A stretch of DNA of 64,000 nt from Woronichinia naegeliana WA131 (GCA_025370055.1 CP073041.1:2480001-2544000), one strand, 5' to 3'; counted from the first letter of the stretch, positions 51,401 to 59,648 are shown. Numbers and translations: made by a program. The notes: a model not told the origin generated them from the letters alone.

Positions 51401-52033
51401 TTAGGGTTTGGCTTGGGGAGTCAAGAGCTTCGCAGGCTGTTGACTGGGTTGTTCGCCAGATTGTTGATCTAACATCCCTAGTCGATCAAAGGGCCAAAAA
51501 CGAACAAAAGCCCGTCCGACAAATTTATCCTTAGGAACAAAGCCCCAATAATGGGAATCATAGCTATTATTGCGGTTGTCTCCTAATACTAAATATTGGC
51601 CCGGGGGAACTGTAACCGGCCCATAATTATATTCTGGCTTTTGAGCAATATAATTTTCCGATAACGCTCCACCATTGACGTAAACAATGCCGTTTTTAAC
51701 TTGAATAGTATCTCCAGGCAGTCCAATAACCCGTTTAATGAAAGCATCTTTAAAATTACGTTCCTGTAAAGCTTTCGTGGGATTAAAAACCACAATATCT
51801 CCCCGTTTAGGATCATGGAGATGGTAACTAATTTTTTCGATAATTAACCGATCATTAATTAAAAGAGTGGGTTCCATCGAAGAAGAAGGGATGTAGCGGG
51901 CCTCTGCAACGAAGGTGCGAATTCCAAAGGCAAGGATAGCAGCCGTAACGATGGTTTTAGCAGCTTCTAACCAAGGGTTTTCTGGAGACTGTTGGCTGGT
52001 TTTAGTGGACTTTTTATCCAAGCTTGTGGTCAT
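51401..52033 (-). CDS. lepB: Signal peptidase I
   Basis: 210 aa. One N-terminal membrane helix (WLEAAKTIVTAAILAFGIRT) anchors the catalytic domain outside the membrane. The catalytic Ser is in YIPSSSMEPTL and the general-base Lys in KDAFIKRVIGLPGD; GDNRNNSYDSHYWGFVP is box E. It cleaves Sec/Tat signal peptides. The short C-terminal tail is Gln/Pro-rich. Divergent from pyrC. Confidence 0.93.
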   Translation of the reverse strand: MTTSLDKKSTKTSQQSPENPWLEAAKTIVTAAILAFGIRTFVAEARYIPSSSMEPTLLINDRLIIEKISYHLHDPKRGDIVVFNPTKALQERNFKDAFIKRVIGLPGDTIQVKNGIVYVNGGALSENYIAQKPEYNYGPVTVPPGQYLVLGDNRNNSYDSHYWGFVPKDKFVGRAFVRFWPFDRLGMLDQQSGEQPSQQPAKLLTPQAKP

Positions 52034-52215
52034 AGTGAGTTGATGGTAGAAGAAAAGGGGCGATCGCTGAAGGGTTTAAGTAAGCGAAGAGTTTAAGGGT
52101 AACTGAGCAAAAGTTAAAGATTAAAATTACAATGAAAGTCACCTTCTTCTTAGTCTAACGAATTTAAGAAGTCTAAGAAGCTCAAGATTAGTCTAAATTT
52201 ACGCTAGAGAAGATA

Positions 52216-53541
52216 ATGATGGACTCCACCTTACCCCAATTAATCCGCCAGGCTCAAATATTGTTGCCCAATGGCAATTTCTTACTGGGAGATCTGTTGA
52301 TCGCCGAGGGAGTCATTCAGGCCATTGCCCCAGAGATTGTTGCGCCCCCGAATAGTTCCATCATAGACGCAGCCGGATTAACTTTGTTGCCAGGGGTAAT
52401 TGACCCCCAAGTCCATTTTCGTGAACCAGGGTTAGAGCATAAAGAGGATCTGGCAACGGCCAGTCGAGCCTGTGCGAGGGGAGGGGTAACAGCTTTTTTA
52501 GAGATGCCCAATACCAAACCCTTGACCATAACCCAGGCAACCCTAGAGGATAAACTTCAACGGGCTGCGGCTAAGTCTCTGGTCAACTATGGTTTTTTTA
52601 TCGGTGCAACGCCAGAGAATTTACCCGATCTCCGTACGGCTCATCCGACCTGTGGCATTAAGATTTTTATGGGTTCGGCTCATGGCGATCTATTAGTTAG
52701 TCAGGAAGCGGCTTTAGAACCAATTTTTGCAGAGGGAAGTCGTTTAATTGCTGTCCATGCGGAAGATCAAGCTCGTATCCTCGAAAGACGCAAATTATTT
52801 GCTGGGATTACTGATCCCGCCGTTCATTCCCAAATTCAGGACGAGGAATGTGCCCTGAATGCCACGAAGTTAGCTCTCAAATTGTCCGAAAAATATCAGC
52901 GCCGTTTGCATATTCTCCATCTGTCAACGGGAATTGAAGCAACCTATTTACGTGACCATAAACCGGCCTGGGTAACAGCCGAAGTCACTCCCCAACATTT
53001 ATTACTGAATACGAATGCCTATGCTGAGATTGGTACTTTAGCCCAGATGAATCCCCCTCTGCGATCGCCGGAAAATAATGACGTACTTTGGCAAGCCTTA
53101 CTGGATGGCGTGATTGATTGTATTGCCACGGATCATGCTCCCCATACCCTAGCGGAAAAAGCACAGACCTATCCCCAATCTCCGTCTGGAATGCCAGGCG
53201 TGGAAACGGCGTTACCGTTAATGTTGACTCAAGCGATGCAGGGACGCTGTACGGTGGCTCAGGTGGTTAATTGGATGTCAACAGCAGTGGCTAAAGCCTA
53301 CAGTATTCCCAATAAAGGTTTAATTCAAGTTGGGTATGATGCGGATTTAATTCTTGTTGATTTGACCAATTATCATCCGGTTTTACGCTCTGAGGTTCAA
53401 AGTAAGTGCGGCTGGAGTTCCTTTGAAGGTTGGAGTTTAACAGGATGGCCAGTGATAACAATCGTGAACGGGCAAGTTGTCTTTAATCATGGGGAATTTA
53501 ATGATCAAGTTCGAGGCAAAGCCCTGACTTTTCAATCTTAA
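52216..53541 (+). CDS. pyrC: Dihydroorotase (PyrC, class I-like)
   Basis: 441 aa metal-dependent amidohydrolase. It has the metal site DPQVHFREPG, then GGVTAFLEMPNTKP, KIFMGSAHGD, VHAEDQ and the general-base ATDHAPHTLAEK. It closes carbamoyl aspartate to dihydroorotate in pyrimidine synthesis. A second ATG one codon downstream (52219) is equally good. Its last 33 coding bases (53505-53537) are repeated perfectly at 59649-59681, beyond the toxin-antitoxin island. Confidence 0.93.
   Translation: MMDSTLPQLIRQAQILLPNGNFLLGDLLIAEGVIQAIAPEIVAPPNSSIIDAAGLTLLPGVIDPQVHFREPGLEHKEDLATASRACARGGVTAFLEMPNTKPLTITQATLEDKLQRAAAKSLVNYGFFIGATPENLPDLRTAHPTCGIKIFMGSAHGDLLVSQEAALEPIFAEGSRLIAVHAEDQARILERRKLFAGITDPAVHSQIQDEECALNATKLALKLSEKYQRRLHILHLSTGIEATYLRDHKPAWVTAEVTPQHLLLNTNAYAEIGTLAQMNPPLRSPENNDVLWQALLDGVIDCIATDHAPHTLAEKAQTYPQSPSGMPGVETALPLMLTQAMQGRCTVAQVVNWMSTAVAKAYSIPNKGLIQVGYDADLILVDLTNYHPVLRSEVQSKCGWSSFEGWSLTGWPVITIVNGQVVFNHGEFNDQVRGKALTFQS
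53505..53537 (+). repeat. 33-bp direct repeat, left copy (3' end of pyrC)
   Basis: This sequence, starting TCAAGTTCGAGGCAAAGCCC, encodes the last residues of dihydroorotase. It recurs without mismatch at 59649-59681, and the similarity continues a few bases with single differences (TTAAGCAT versus CTAACCAT). Confidence 0.95.
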
Positions 53542-53731
53542 GCATCCATAACGGCGATCGCCTTGTATTGTACTATTGGCAAAAGGAATTTTGCAATCCA
53601 GAACTCACCTCCTTCATTTCTACCTCAAAAACGAACTCTCCCCAAAAACAGAAGGGCGATAGAATTCTGATAGAAATCTTTGTTGCTTGTCTTTGGACTT
53701 ACATAAGTCTATTAATTCTAACTTTTTTACT

Positions 53732-53962
53732 ATGGACTACCGAAGTTACATCACAATTGAACCTGATAAACGCGGTGGCAAACCCTGCGTGCGTGGCTTG
53801 CGTATTACAGTTTATGAGGTGCTGGAGTACCTAGCCTCTGAAATGACGGAGGCGGAAATACTTGAAGATTTTCCCGATTTAACACGAGAAGACCTGAAAG
53901 CTTGTATTGCCTATGCGGCTGACCACGAACGTCACTTTATGACTGCTCCCATTGCTGTATGA
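53732..53962 (+). CDS. DUF433 family antitoxin-like protein
   Basis: 76 aa from ATG at 53732 (MDYRSYITIEPDKRGGKPCV). The DUF433 signature RGLRITVYEVLEYLASEMTE, then ILEDFPDLTREDLKA, is complete and forms a winged HTH. DUF433 proteins normally precede a DUF5615 PIN-like toxin overlapping by ATGA. Here an ATGA overlap exists (53958) but the next frame is only 14 codons (MKLRRVILFYSYIL), so the toxin is lost. Confidence 0.85.
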   Translation: MDYRSYITIEPDKRGGKPCVRGLRITVYEVLEYLASEMTEAEILEDFPDLTREDLKACIAYAADHERHFMTAPIAV

Positions 53963-54038
53963 AACTAAGGCGCGTTATATTATTTTATTCTTACATCCTA
54001 TGAAATCGGCGATCGCGTTCAGATGTTATCATTAGCTT

Positions 54039-54326
54039 ATGAACATTCAAAAAGATGGGTTTGAATGGGATGAAGGAAACATAGCCAAATGCCAGAAACA
54101 TGGGCTTTCTCTTGAGGAGATTGAAGCTTTTTTTCAGAGTAAAGTATTTGTTGCGCCTGATCTCAAGCACTCTGAAGAGGAGGAACGATTTCTTGCAGTA
54201 GGTTATTCACCAAATGGTAAGCCGATGTTTGTCGTATTTACATTGAGAGGTAATCTTATTAGACCTATTTCCGCCCGATATATGCACAAGAAAGAGGCTC
54301 AAAACTATGAAGAAAATTTTACCTAA
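54039..54326 (+). CDS. BrnT-family toxin
   Basis: 95 aa. BrnT hallmarks: FEWDEGNIAKCQKHGLSLEE, VGYSPNGKPMFVVFTLRG and a C-terminal IRPISARYMHKKEAQNYEE. BrnT is a RelE-fold ribonuclease. The next small gene overlaps its 3' end by 20 nt and is the likely antitoxin. Complete length. Confidence 0.88.
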   Translation: MNIQKDGFEWDEGNIAKCQKHGLSLEEIEAFFQSKVFVAPDLKHSEEEERFLAVGYSPNGKPMFVVFTLRGNLIRPISARYMHKKEAQNYEENFT

Positions 54327-54483
54327 AATAATGAGTGATGAGGAAGCTGAATCTCTGCTTACGGCTGATCTTTCTGAGTATCTAACCCCAGAAAACTTTA
54401 AGGCAAACTTTACGCCAGTATCCTTTGAGTTTACCCCTAAAGAGAAAACCATTCCTGAAGCAAATGTTATGGTTAAGAGGTAA
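54307..54483 (+). CDS. Small BrnA-like antitoxin (58 aa)
   Basis: Starts with ATG at 54307 inside the end of brnT and ends with TAA at 54481. MKKILPKIMSDEEAESLLTA is acidic and helical; the C-terminus KTIPEANVMVKR resembles the C-termini of two other small proteins in this island (FPEANVMVKG, FPEVNIMLKG). Shorter than classical BrnA and without a clear ribbon-helix-helix, so it may bind only the toxin. Confidence 0.7.
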   Translation: MKKILPKIMSDEEAESLLTADLSEYLTPENFKANFTPVSFEFTPKEKTIPEANVMVKR

Positions 54484-54596
54484 AAATTTAGGATGAAAAG
54501 GGGGCGTTACATTTGTTAACGAATCCTACAAATCAATCTACGAAGCAGCGATCGCTCCAAGGATCACGATCAAAATTGAGGAAGTAAAAAACAACA

Positions 54597-54845
54597 TTGA
54601 GTAAGCAAGAAAAATTATTAAGCAAAATTCTTCTCGGTAATTCCGATGTTAATCTTCCTTTCGATTCGGTTTGTCAGTTACTTAAAAAATTGGGATTTAA
54701 CGAATGAATACAGGGAAGTCATCATATTTTTACAAAGGAGGGAATTGAAGAAATTATTAATCTGCAACCTAATCAAGGAAAAGCTAAGAACTACCAAATC
54801 AAACAAATTCGTAATTTAATTTTAAAATATAAACTAGGAGGTTAA
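54597..54845 (+). pseudogene. HicA toxin with an internal stop codon
   Basis: The TTG start at 54597 gives LSKQEKLLSKILLGNSDVNL, the frame meets TGA at 54705-54707, and continues IQGSHHIFTKEGIEEIINLQ to TAA at 54843. The part after the stop contains the catalytic HicA motif (GSHHIF). The stop stands where homologues usually have Arg (CGA to TGA is one transition). One nonsense mutation therefore inactivates an otherwise complete 82-residue toxin. Confidence 0.82.
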
Positions 54846-54846
54846 C

Positions 54847-55059
54847 ATGAAGTTCTATTATGAAATGATCATTTACTGGAGTCAAGAGGATCAGTCTTTT
54901 CTGGTGCAAGTCCCCGAACTACCTGGTTGTATGGCTGATGGTACAAATTATCAAGAAGCGGTACAAAATGCTGAGGTTATCATTCAAGAATGGATTGAAA
55001 CAGCGCAAGCATTGGGTCGAGATATTCCTGAACCAAAAGGACGATTGTTATTAGCTTGA
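54847..55059 (+). CDS. HicB-type antitoxin
   Basis: 70 aa. The HicB RNase-H-like fold shows WSQEDQSFLVQVPELPGCMADG, then YQEAVQNAEVIIQEWIETAQ and GRDIPEPKGRLLLA. The N-terminal domain only, as in short HicB proteins. It begins 1 nt after the hicA stop. Its cognate toxin is broken, so it is an orphan antitoxin unless HicA readthrough occurs. Confidence 0.88.
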   Translation: MKFYYEMIIYWSQEDQSFLVQVPELPGCMADGTNYQEAVQNAEVIIQEWIETAQALGRDIPEPKGRLLLA

Positions 55060-55063
55060 TACA

Positions 55064-55249
55064 ATGAAAATCGTTAAATTTCCCCCAGACCCGCATCAGA
55101 AACCCAAATTGAGCGACATTGAAGAGGCTACATTAGCCAGCCGATCGGATGAAGAGATTGATTATTCAGATATACAAAAACTAGATGATCGGTTTTGGGA
55201 GAACGCTGAGGTTGTTTTTCCTGAAGCAAATGTTATGGTTAAAGGGTGA
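55064..55249 (+). CDS. BrnA-like orphan antitoxin
   Basis: 61 aa, acidic (KLSDIEEATLASRSDEEIDY), with the shared C-terminal DDRFWENAEVVFPEANVMVKG. That ending matches the BrnA-like product at 55574. No toxin gene precedes it; it follows hicB by 4 nt. Probably a leftover of another BrnT/BrnA module. Confidence 0.65.
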   Translation: MKIVKFPPDPHQKPKLSDIEEATLASRSDEEIDYSDIQKLDDRFWENAEVVFPEANVMVKG

Positions 55250-55323
55250 AAATTTAAAAGGCGCGTTACGTTATTATTTGCAAATCTTACGAAAGCCGCG
55301 ATCGCACTATAAACTTATGAATT

Positions 55324-55638
55324 ATGAAGATTCCGCAGTTTTTTGAGTGGGACGAGGATAAATGTCAGGCTAATATAGACAAACACGGGATAGATTTTGC
55401 TAACATTCAAGCAGTCTTTACCAATCCCATCGTTGAACGTGTGGATGACCGTCAAGATTATGGTGAAGTGAGAATCATTTTACTAGGAATTATTGATGAT
55501 CGGGTTCTCTGCATTGTTTATACTCTACGCGGCTCTGTCTGTCGTATTATTAGTGCTAGGAGGGCAAATCAACGTGAACAAAGAACATATCACCAGAGTC
55601 TTGCTAGAAGACTGGGCAAAAATGAAGGGTCAAACTGA
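55324..55638 (+). CDS. BrnT-family toxin (second)
   Basis: 104 aa. The features FEWDEDKCQANIDKHGIDFA, YGEVRIILLGIIDDRVLCIV, YTLRGSVCRIISARRANQRE mark BrnT. It overlaps the following antitoxin gene by 65 nt in another frame, so the C-terminal tail (HQSLARRLGKNEGSN) is encoded within the overlap and may be accidental. Confidence 0.88.
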   Translation: MKIPQFFEWDEDKCQANIDKHGIDFANIQAVFTNPIVERVDDRQDYGEVRIILLGIIDDRVLCIVYTLRGSVCRIISARRANQREQRTYHQSLARRLGKNEGSN

Positions 55639-55780
55639 CTGGGCAAGGGTTGACGCGATGACTGAGGAAGAAATCGAACAAAATGCCCTAAGTGATCCTG
55701 ATAATCAACCTTTGACTGATGAGTTTTGGGATGAGGCTGAGGTTATTTTTCCTGAAGTAAATATTATGCTTAAGGGGTGA
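55574..55780 (+). CDS. BrnA-like antitoxin (second)
   Basis: GTG start at 55574 gives VNKEHITRVLLEDWAKMKGQ; about 68 aa. TDWARVDAMTEEEIEQNALS and TDEFWDEAEVIFPEVNIMLK follow the BrnA N-terminal pattern, but the usual C-terminal ribbon-helix-helix is missing. Start chosen because it matches the BrnA consensus MNKEHITRELLEEW. Confidence 0.75.
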   Translation: MNKEHITRVLLEDWAKMKGQTDWARVDAMTEEEIEQNALSDPDNQPLTDEFWDEAEVIFPEVNIMLKG

Positions 55781-55929
55781 AAGTTTAAATTTGGCAATTG
55801 TTCTCACTAGGGAATAAAATAGCAATCAATCACCATAACATCTTCTTTTGGAGTGTTATACGGGAGCTTTCGTTCGTTTAATATAAAAATATCTTTTAGT
55901 AAATTATAATTATAAAACGACCAGGACTC

Positions 55930-57159
55930 ATGAGCATAATTGTTGATCCTGAATGGACATTCATGGATGTTTTAAAAGCTGCTTGGGCAGCATATCCTGG
56001 TGGGGTTCAGCTTGGAGCACCCAACAGAGTAAAAGCCTTAGAAAGATGGGCAAATGTTATTGGACGCGAGAGGGCAGTGTATGAACTAAATGCCGTGCTG
56101 AGTCAATACTCTAGTTACAAAGAAGCAGCAAAAGCTTTCGGAATGTCTGTATCAACTTTAAAAAGAATTAGAGACAATTTTCAGGCGATGCCCGAATTAA
56201 CGCCTTTTTCGTCTGTGCCAAACATAATTCAAGATCATATATCGATACTGAAACAAGCAAAAAATACTTCAACCTTTATAGAGACCCCTGATGAAGTTCT
56301 TCAAAAGTTTCTTGAGTTAACAGAAAAAATAGGTGTCGATCCAGTATCTAGATTAATAGAAGTTCTAGTCAGCAAAGAAACCCAATCATTAATTCCTGAA
56401 AATACTCTTCATAAATTTATAGAAATAAGCCAAAGGGCTGGTATTGACATAGTTTCTAGATTGGTAGATTGGATTACAAATGCAGCAAAATTAAAAGATG
56501 TGATCGATGTTCTTGAGGGGCTTGATTTTAATGATTTGCAGAAGCTAAATATTGCAATTGGGTTGAGTAGCCTCAAAAATGCTTTAGTAGTTTGGCAAGA
56601 AAATAAAGAGAATGATGATGAAGAATTTTGGCAGAGAGTTTTTTCACAAAATTCTTTTATCTTTGCTCAACTATTTTCATTTCCTGTAATCCTTATCGAG
56701 GATAAAGCATATATAGGTGGCAAAAATATCAGCAATAAAGGCGGAAATGTTATTGATTTCTTGTATGCAAATGACCTAACTAAAAATGCTGCCTTGATAG
56801 AAATAAAAACTCCAAAAACAAAACTTTTAGGTTCTCAATATAGAGGAGATATTTATAATATATCAGTTGAATTATCTGGCTCTGTAGTTCAGATTGCTAA
56901 CTATAAAAAATCACTATTGCAAAACTTTAATTCACTCACTAGCAATGAAGGTGATGAATTTAACGTTTTTAATCCAAAAAGTATCATTGTGATTGGTAGT
57001 ATTAGTGATGAATTGATTGAGCAACGGAAGAAAAAAAGTTTTGAATTATTTAGAGCAGGATTAAGTGACGTTCAAATTATCACTTACGATGAACTATTTG
57101 GCAAAGTAGAGTTTCTTATAAAATTGCTGCAAGGTGAGTATATCACAAACGTAAGCTAA
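55930..57159 (+). CDS. Shedu-type antiphage nuclease (SduA, DUF4263)
   Basis: 409 aa. The C-terminal DUF4263 domain (about 225-400) has a PD-(D/E)xK core: GGNVIDFLYA with D276, then ALIEIKTPK with E291 and K293, followed by SGSVVQIANYKKSLL. The N-terminal half is alpha-helical and contains an HTH-like YKEAAKAFGMSVSTLKRIRD (63-82) plus two similar segments (LQKFLELTEKIGVDPVSRLI and LHKFIEISQRAGIDIVSRLV). Shedu acts as a single-gene antiphage system. It sits amid toxin-antitoxin genes with its own 150-bp leader. Confidence 0.88.
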   Translation: MSIIVDPEWTFMDVLKAAWAAYPGGVQLGAPNRVKALERWANVIGRERAVYELNAVLSQYSSYKEAAKAFGMSVSTLKRIRDNFQAMPELTPFSSVPNIIQDHISILKQAKNTSTFIETPDEVLQKFLELTEKIGVDPVSRLIEVLVSKETQSLIPENTLHKFIEISQRAGIDIVSRLVDWITNAAKLKDVIDVLEGLDFNDLQKLNIAIGLSSLKNALVVWQENKENDDEEFWQRVFSQNSFIFAQLFSFPVILIEDKAYIGGKNISNKGGNVIDFLYANDLTKNAALIEIKTPKTKLLGSQYRGDIYNISVELSGSVVQIANYKKSLLQNFNSLTSNEGDEFNVFNPKSIIVIGSISDELIEQRKKKSFELFRAGLSDVQIITYDELFGKVEFLIKLLQGEYITNVS

Positions 57160-57391
57160 AACTTCACAAAAGCCACTATTATAGATTAGTTTACTAAAAG
57201 AAATTCAATATTATCTTTGATAAAACCAAGATCGCTGTCTTCTTGTTAATTAAACTAAAACCGCGATGTCTTTGGGGAAATGTTAAAATGCAAGAGAGGC
57301 GATCACACCAAGAATCGTGAACAATAATGTATGGTGATCGCATCCTACACTTTTATATCTAATTTGGGAGGGTTTAATCAGGAAAACTTAG

Positions 57392-57700
57392 ATGCCTACC
57401 TATGCCATTGAAGTAACTGATTTAGCCATTGAAGAATTGAGTAACATTCGTGCATTTGAGCGTCGTCCAATTCTGGAAGCAATTCGTCAACAACTCACCT
57501 ACGAACCCACCGTTACCACACGAAATCGCAAACTTCTGGAATCTTTAATACCTAGTTTTGAATCGGTTCCCCCCATTTGGGAATTACGAATAGGAGCATA
57601 CAGAATATTCTATGATGTAGATGAAGCGGAAAAAATTGTTTACATTCGAGCTATTCGACGGAAAACACCTGAACAAACCACAGAGGACATCGTGCAATGA
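57392..57700 (+). CDS. RelE/ParE-type toxin
   Basis: 102 aa, MPTYAIEVTDLAIEELSNIR with WELRIGAYRIFYDVDEAEKI and a C-terminal IRAIRRKTPEQTTE. These mark the RelE superfamily. It is followed by the antitoxin with a 4-nt ATGA overlap. Toxin-first order is less common than antitoxin-first. Confidence 0.85.
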   Translation: MPTYAIEVTDLAIEELSNIRAFERRPILEAIRQQLTYEPTVTTRNRKLLESLIPSFESVPPIWELRIGAYRIFYDVDEAEKIVYIRAIRRKTPEQTTEDIVQ

Positions 57701-57945
57701 AACAATTAACCTTAGAGCAGCTTTCCGAACAATTACAAGACTATGTGCGCTCTACTCAAGGAGAACAAATTCTGATTACTGACAACGGTAAACCGATCGC
57801 TCTTTTGTTAGGATTAGAAAACACCAATCTAGAGCAATTAAACTTGCAATTGTCAGCACAGTTTTGGGAAATGATTAGTGATCGCAGAAAACGCCCTACT
57901 GTTCCGTTATCCGTAGTGGAAAAGCAATTAGAGAACTTAGAATAA
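57697..57945 (+). CDS. Phd/YefM-type antitoxin
   Basis: 82 aa. MKQLTLEQLSEQLQDYVRST and QILITDNGKPIALLLGLENT is the Phd/YefM N-terminal DNA-binding fold; the C-terminal part would wrap the toxin. It pairs with the RelE-type toxin by ATGA overlap. Confidence 0.85.
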   Translation: MKQLTLEQLSEQLQDYVRSTQGEQILITDNGKPIALLLGLENTNLEQLNLQLSAQFWEMISDRRKRPTVPLSVVEKQLENLE

Positions 57946-58318
57946 TGACAACAGCTTTTTCTAAAAATTAGTGCGATCGCCGCTTCGTAGTTTGGATTGA
58001 CAAAAGGAAACCCAACATTTCCACACACACAATATTCTCTCTCCAAAATGAATTAACACCATTGTTATTTAATTTGTTGGGTTGCATTTCTTAACCCAAC
58101 CTACCGAATTTTTGACAAATTTGACGGCGATCACAATTTTCTTATTGATGAAACTTTAAAATCGCGATTTTTTGGCTTTTGAAAGTGCGATCGCTGTCTT
58201 TTTTGTGATGAAAGTTTAAAAACGTGATTCCCCTGGGGAAGTTTGATCGCTGATTGTTTAGAAAGCTTGATGGCGATATAATTTAGATAAAGACTGTGTA
58301 AAAAAGGAAAAAATAGCC
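57946..58318. other. Intergenic region with two repeat copies
   Basis: About 370 bp without gene. It holds two adjacent copies of the island's intergenic repeat (about 58131-58195 and 58195-58250), built around GATGAAACTTTAAAATCGCG and a GCGATCGC site. Confidence 0.55.
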
Positions 58319-58546
58319 GTGAGTCAAGCAGAAATTACAGATTATTTGCTAACTAGCACAGGTTTCTATAGCCTCTTTCAAACCTTACCACTAGAAATCC
58401 GACAAGGCTTTCTACAACTTTTATTTCAAAATAATGCCTCTGAATTAGAGGACTTTATCCTTTATTTAGCTTGTGAAAATTCTCAGAAAGAAGGATTTTT
58501 ATCTGAATTAGAGTCTCAATCTCTCCTTGAGAGTTTGCCTCAATGA
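58319..58546 (+). CDS. Small antitoxin-like protein
   Basis: 75 aa with a GTG start at 58319 (MSQAEITDYLLTSTGFYSLF). Acidic and helical (LEIRQGFLQLLFQNNASELE). It overlaps the RelE-type toxin start by ATGA at 58543, which is the main reason to call it the antitoxin. Family not recognised. Confidence 0.7.
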   Translation: MSQAEITDYLLTSTGFYSLFQTLPLEIRQGFLQLLFQNNASELEDFILYLACENSQKEGFLSELESQSLLESLPQ

Positions 58547-58812
58547 AATATCAAATTGCCAAACGCTTCAAAAAAGATTTAGATAAAATTAACGACAAGA
58601 AAATTCTCGCAAAAGTTAGAAAATGTATTGAAGCAATTGGAACCTCTCAAGTACTATCTGACATCCCCGATCTTGAAGCACTAAAAGGCTTCTCAGGATA
58701 TTATCGCATTAAATTTGACTACAGCTATCGTATTGGAATTTTTTGGGATGGCGAAGTTATCGAAATCCTTAAAATAGAGAGTCGAGAAGGATTTTACAAA
58801 AATTTCCCGTAG
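58543..58812 (+). CDS. RelE/ParE-type toxin (second)
   Basis: 89 aa, MKYQIAKRFKKDLDKINDKK, LEALKGFSGYYRIKFDYSYR and IGIFWDGEVIEILKIESREG are typical for cyanobacterial RelE/ParE-type plasmid-stabilisation toxins. Complete. Antitoxin precedes with a 4-nt overlap. Confidence 0.87.
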   Translation: MKYQIAKRFKKDLDKINDKKILAKVRKCIEAIGTSQVLSDIPDLEALKGFSGYYRIKFDYSYRIGIFWDGEVIEILKIESREGFYKNFP

Positions 58813-58997
58813 AAATAGTGCGATCGCCGTCTTCCTATTGATTAAAGTTTAAAACTGCGATTTTTGGGCTTTTGAAAGTGCGATCTAACCATGTCCTTTT
58901 TTTGAAAAAACACCATTACTTCCTTATTTGCAATTGAAGGCAGCGATCTCGCGAAAAAGGATATGATGGTATCGCGTTCCTACCTGTCAGTCATACC

Positions 58998-59222
58998 ATG
59001 CAGTCGCAAAAAATCTCAATTTCCTTACCGCTAGAAATGGTAGTGTTCCTAGACCACTATCAAAACACCACAGGTTGTCGCTCCCGTTCTCAGGTAATCT
59101 CCGAAGCTCTCCAGTTATTGCGCTTACGCGAATTAGAAGAAGCCTATCGAGAAGCCTCTCTTGAAATTGATTCAACCTGGGAAAATACGGCGGGAGATGG
59201 ACTCAGTGATGAAACGTGGTGA
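58998..59222 (+). CDS. Ribbon-helix-helix antitoxin (MazE-like)
   Basis: 74 aa. KISISLPLEMVVFLDHYQNT and SRSQVISEALQLLRLRELEE form a CopG-type ribbon-helix-helix DNA-binding domain; the acidic tail WENTAGDGLSDETW should contact the toxin. It overlaps the mazF-like gene by 14 nt. Confidence 0.87.
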   Translation: MQSQKISISLPLEMVVFLDHYQNTTGCRSRSQVISEALQLLRLRELEEAYREASLEIDSTWENTAGDGLSDETW

Positions 59223-59544
59223 GATTTATTTTGCAAATCTTGATCCTTCTATCGGTTCCGAAACTGCAAAACGCCGTCCAGTTTTGATTGTTAGTAATAA
59301 TATTAATAATCAGGCTGCGACGACAATAACGATTCTGCCAATTACCTCTAACGTTTCTAAAATCTACCCATTTGAAATTTTCTTACAACCTTCAGAAAGT
59401 GGTTTACCGAAACCGTCTAAAATTCAATCTCAACAAATTAGAACAATCTCTAAACAGCGTATTAATGGTGATAGCGTTGGTAGCTTAAGTGATAAATTAA
59501 TGGGCTTGGTTGATGCAGCAATTAGATTACATTTGGGTCTTTAA
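59209..59544 (+). CDS. MazF-family endoribonuclease toxin
   Basis: 111 aa from ATG at 59209. MKRGEIYFANLDPSIGSETA, KRRPVLIVSNN and the C-terminal TISKQRINGDSVGSLSDKLM are MazF hallmarks. It cleaves RNA in the cytoplasm. An upstream start at 59161 would fuse 16 unrelated residues and is rejected. Confidence 0.92.
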   Translation: MKRGEIYFANLDPSIGSETAKRRPVLIVSNNINNQAATTITILPITSNVSKIYPFEIFLQPSESGLPKPSKIQSQQIRTISKQRINGDSVGSLSDKLMGLVDAAIRLHLGL

Positions 59545-59566
59545 TCTAATCTGTTCGGATAGATTT

Positions 59567-59640
59567 TATGGCGATCGCTGTCTTCTTATTGATGAAACTT
59601 TAAAATCGCGATCGCTTGGGCTGTTGAAATTGCGATTAGT
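59567..59640. repeat. Island intergenic repeat, last copy
   Basis: Contains GCGATCGCTGTCTTCTTATT followed by GATGAAACTTTAAAATCGCG. Related copies lie near 57230-57283, 58131-58195, 58195-58250 and 58818-58885, always after a toxin or defence module. Confidence 0.7.
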
Positions 59641-59648
59641 TTTTCTTC

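Noticed and set aside
53568-53834. 88-codon ORF before the DUF433 gene
   Set aside because: It overlaps DUF433 in another frame, has no recognisable domain and no ribosome-binding site.
57200-59640. Intergenic repeats of the island as a CRISPR array
   Set aside because: Copies are imperfect, unevenly spaced by whole genes, and there are no cas genes.
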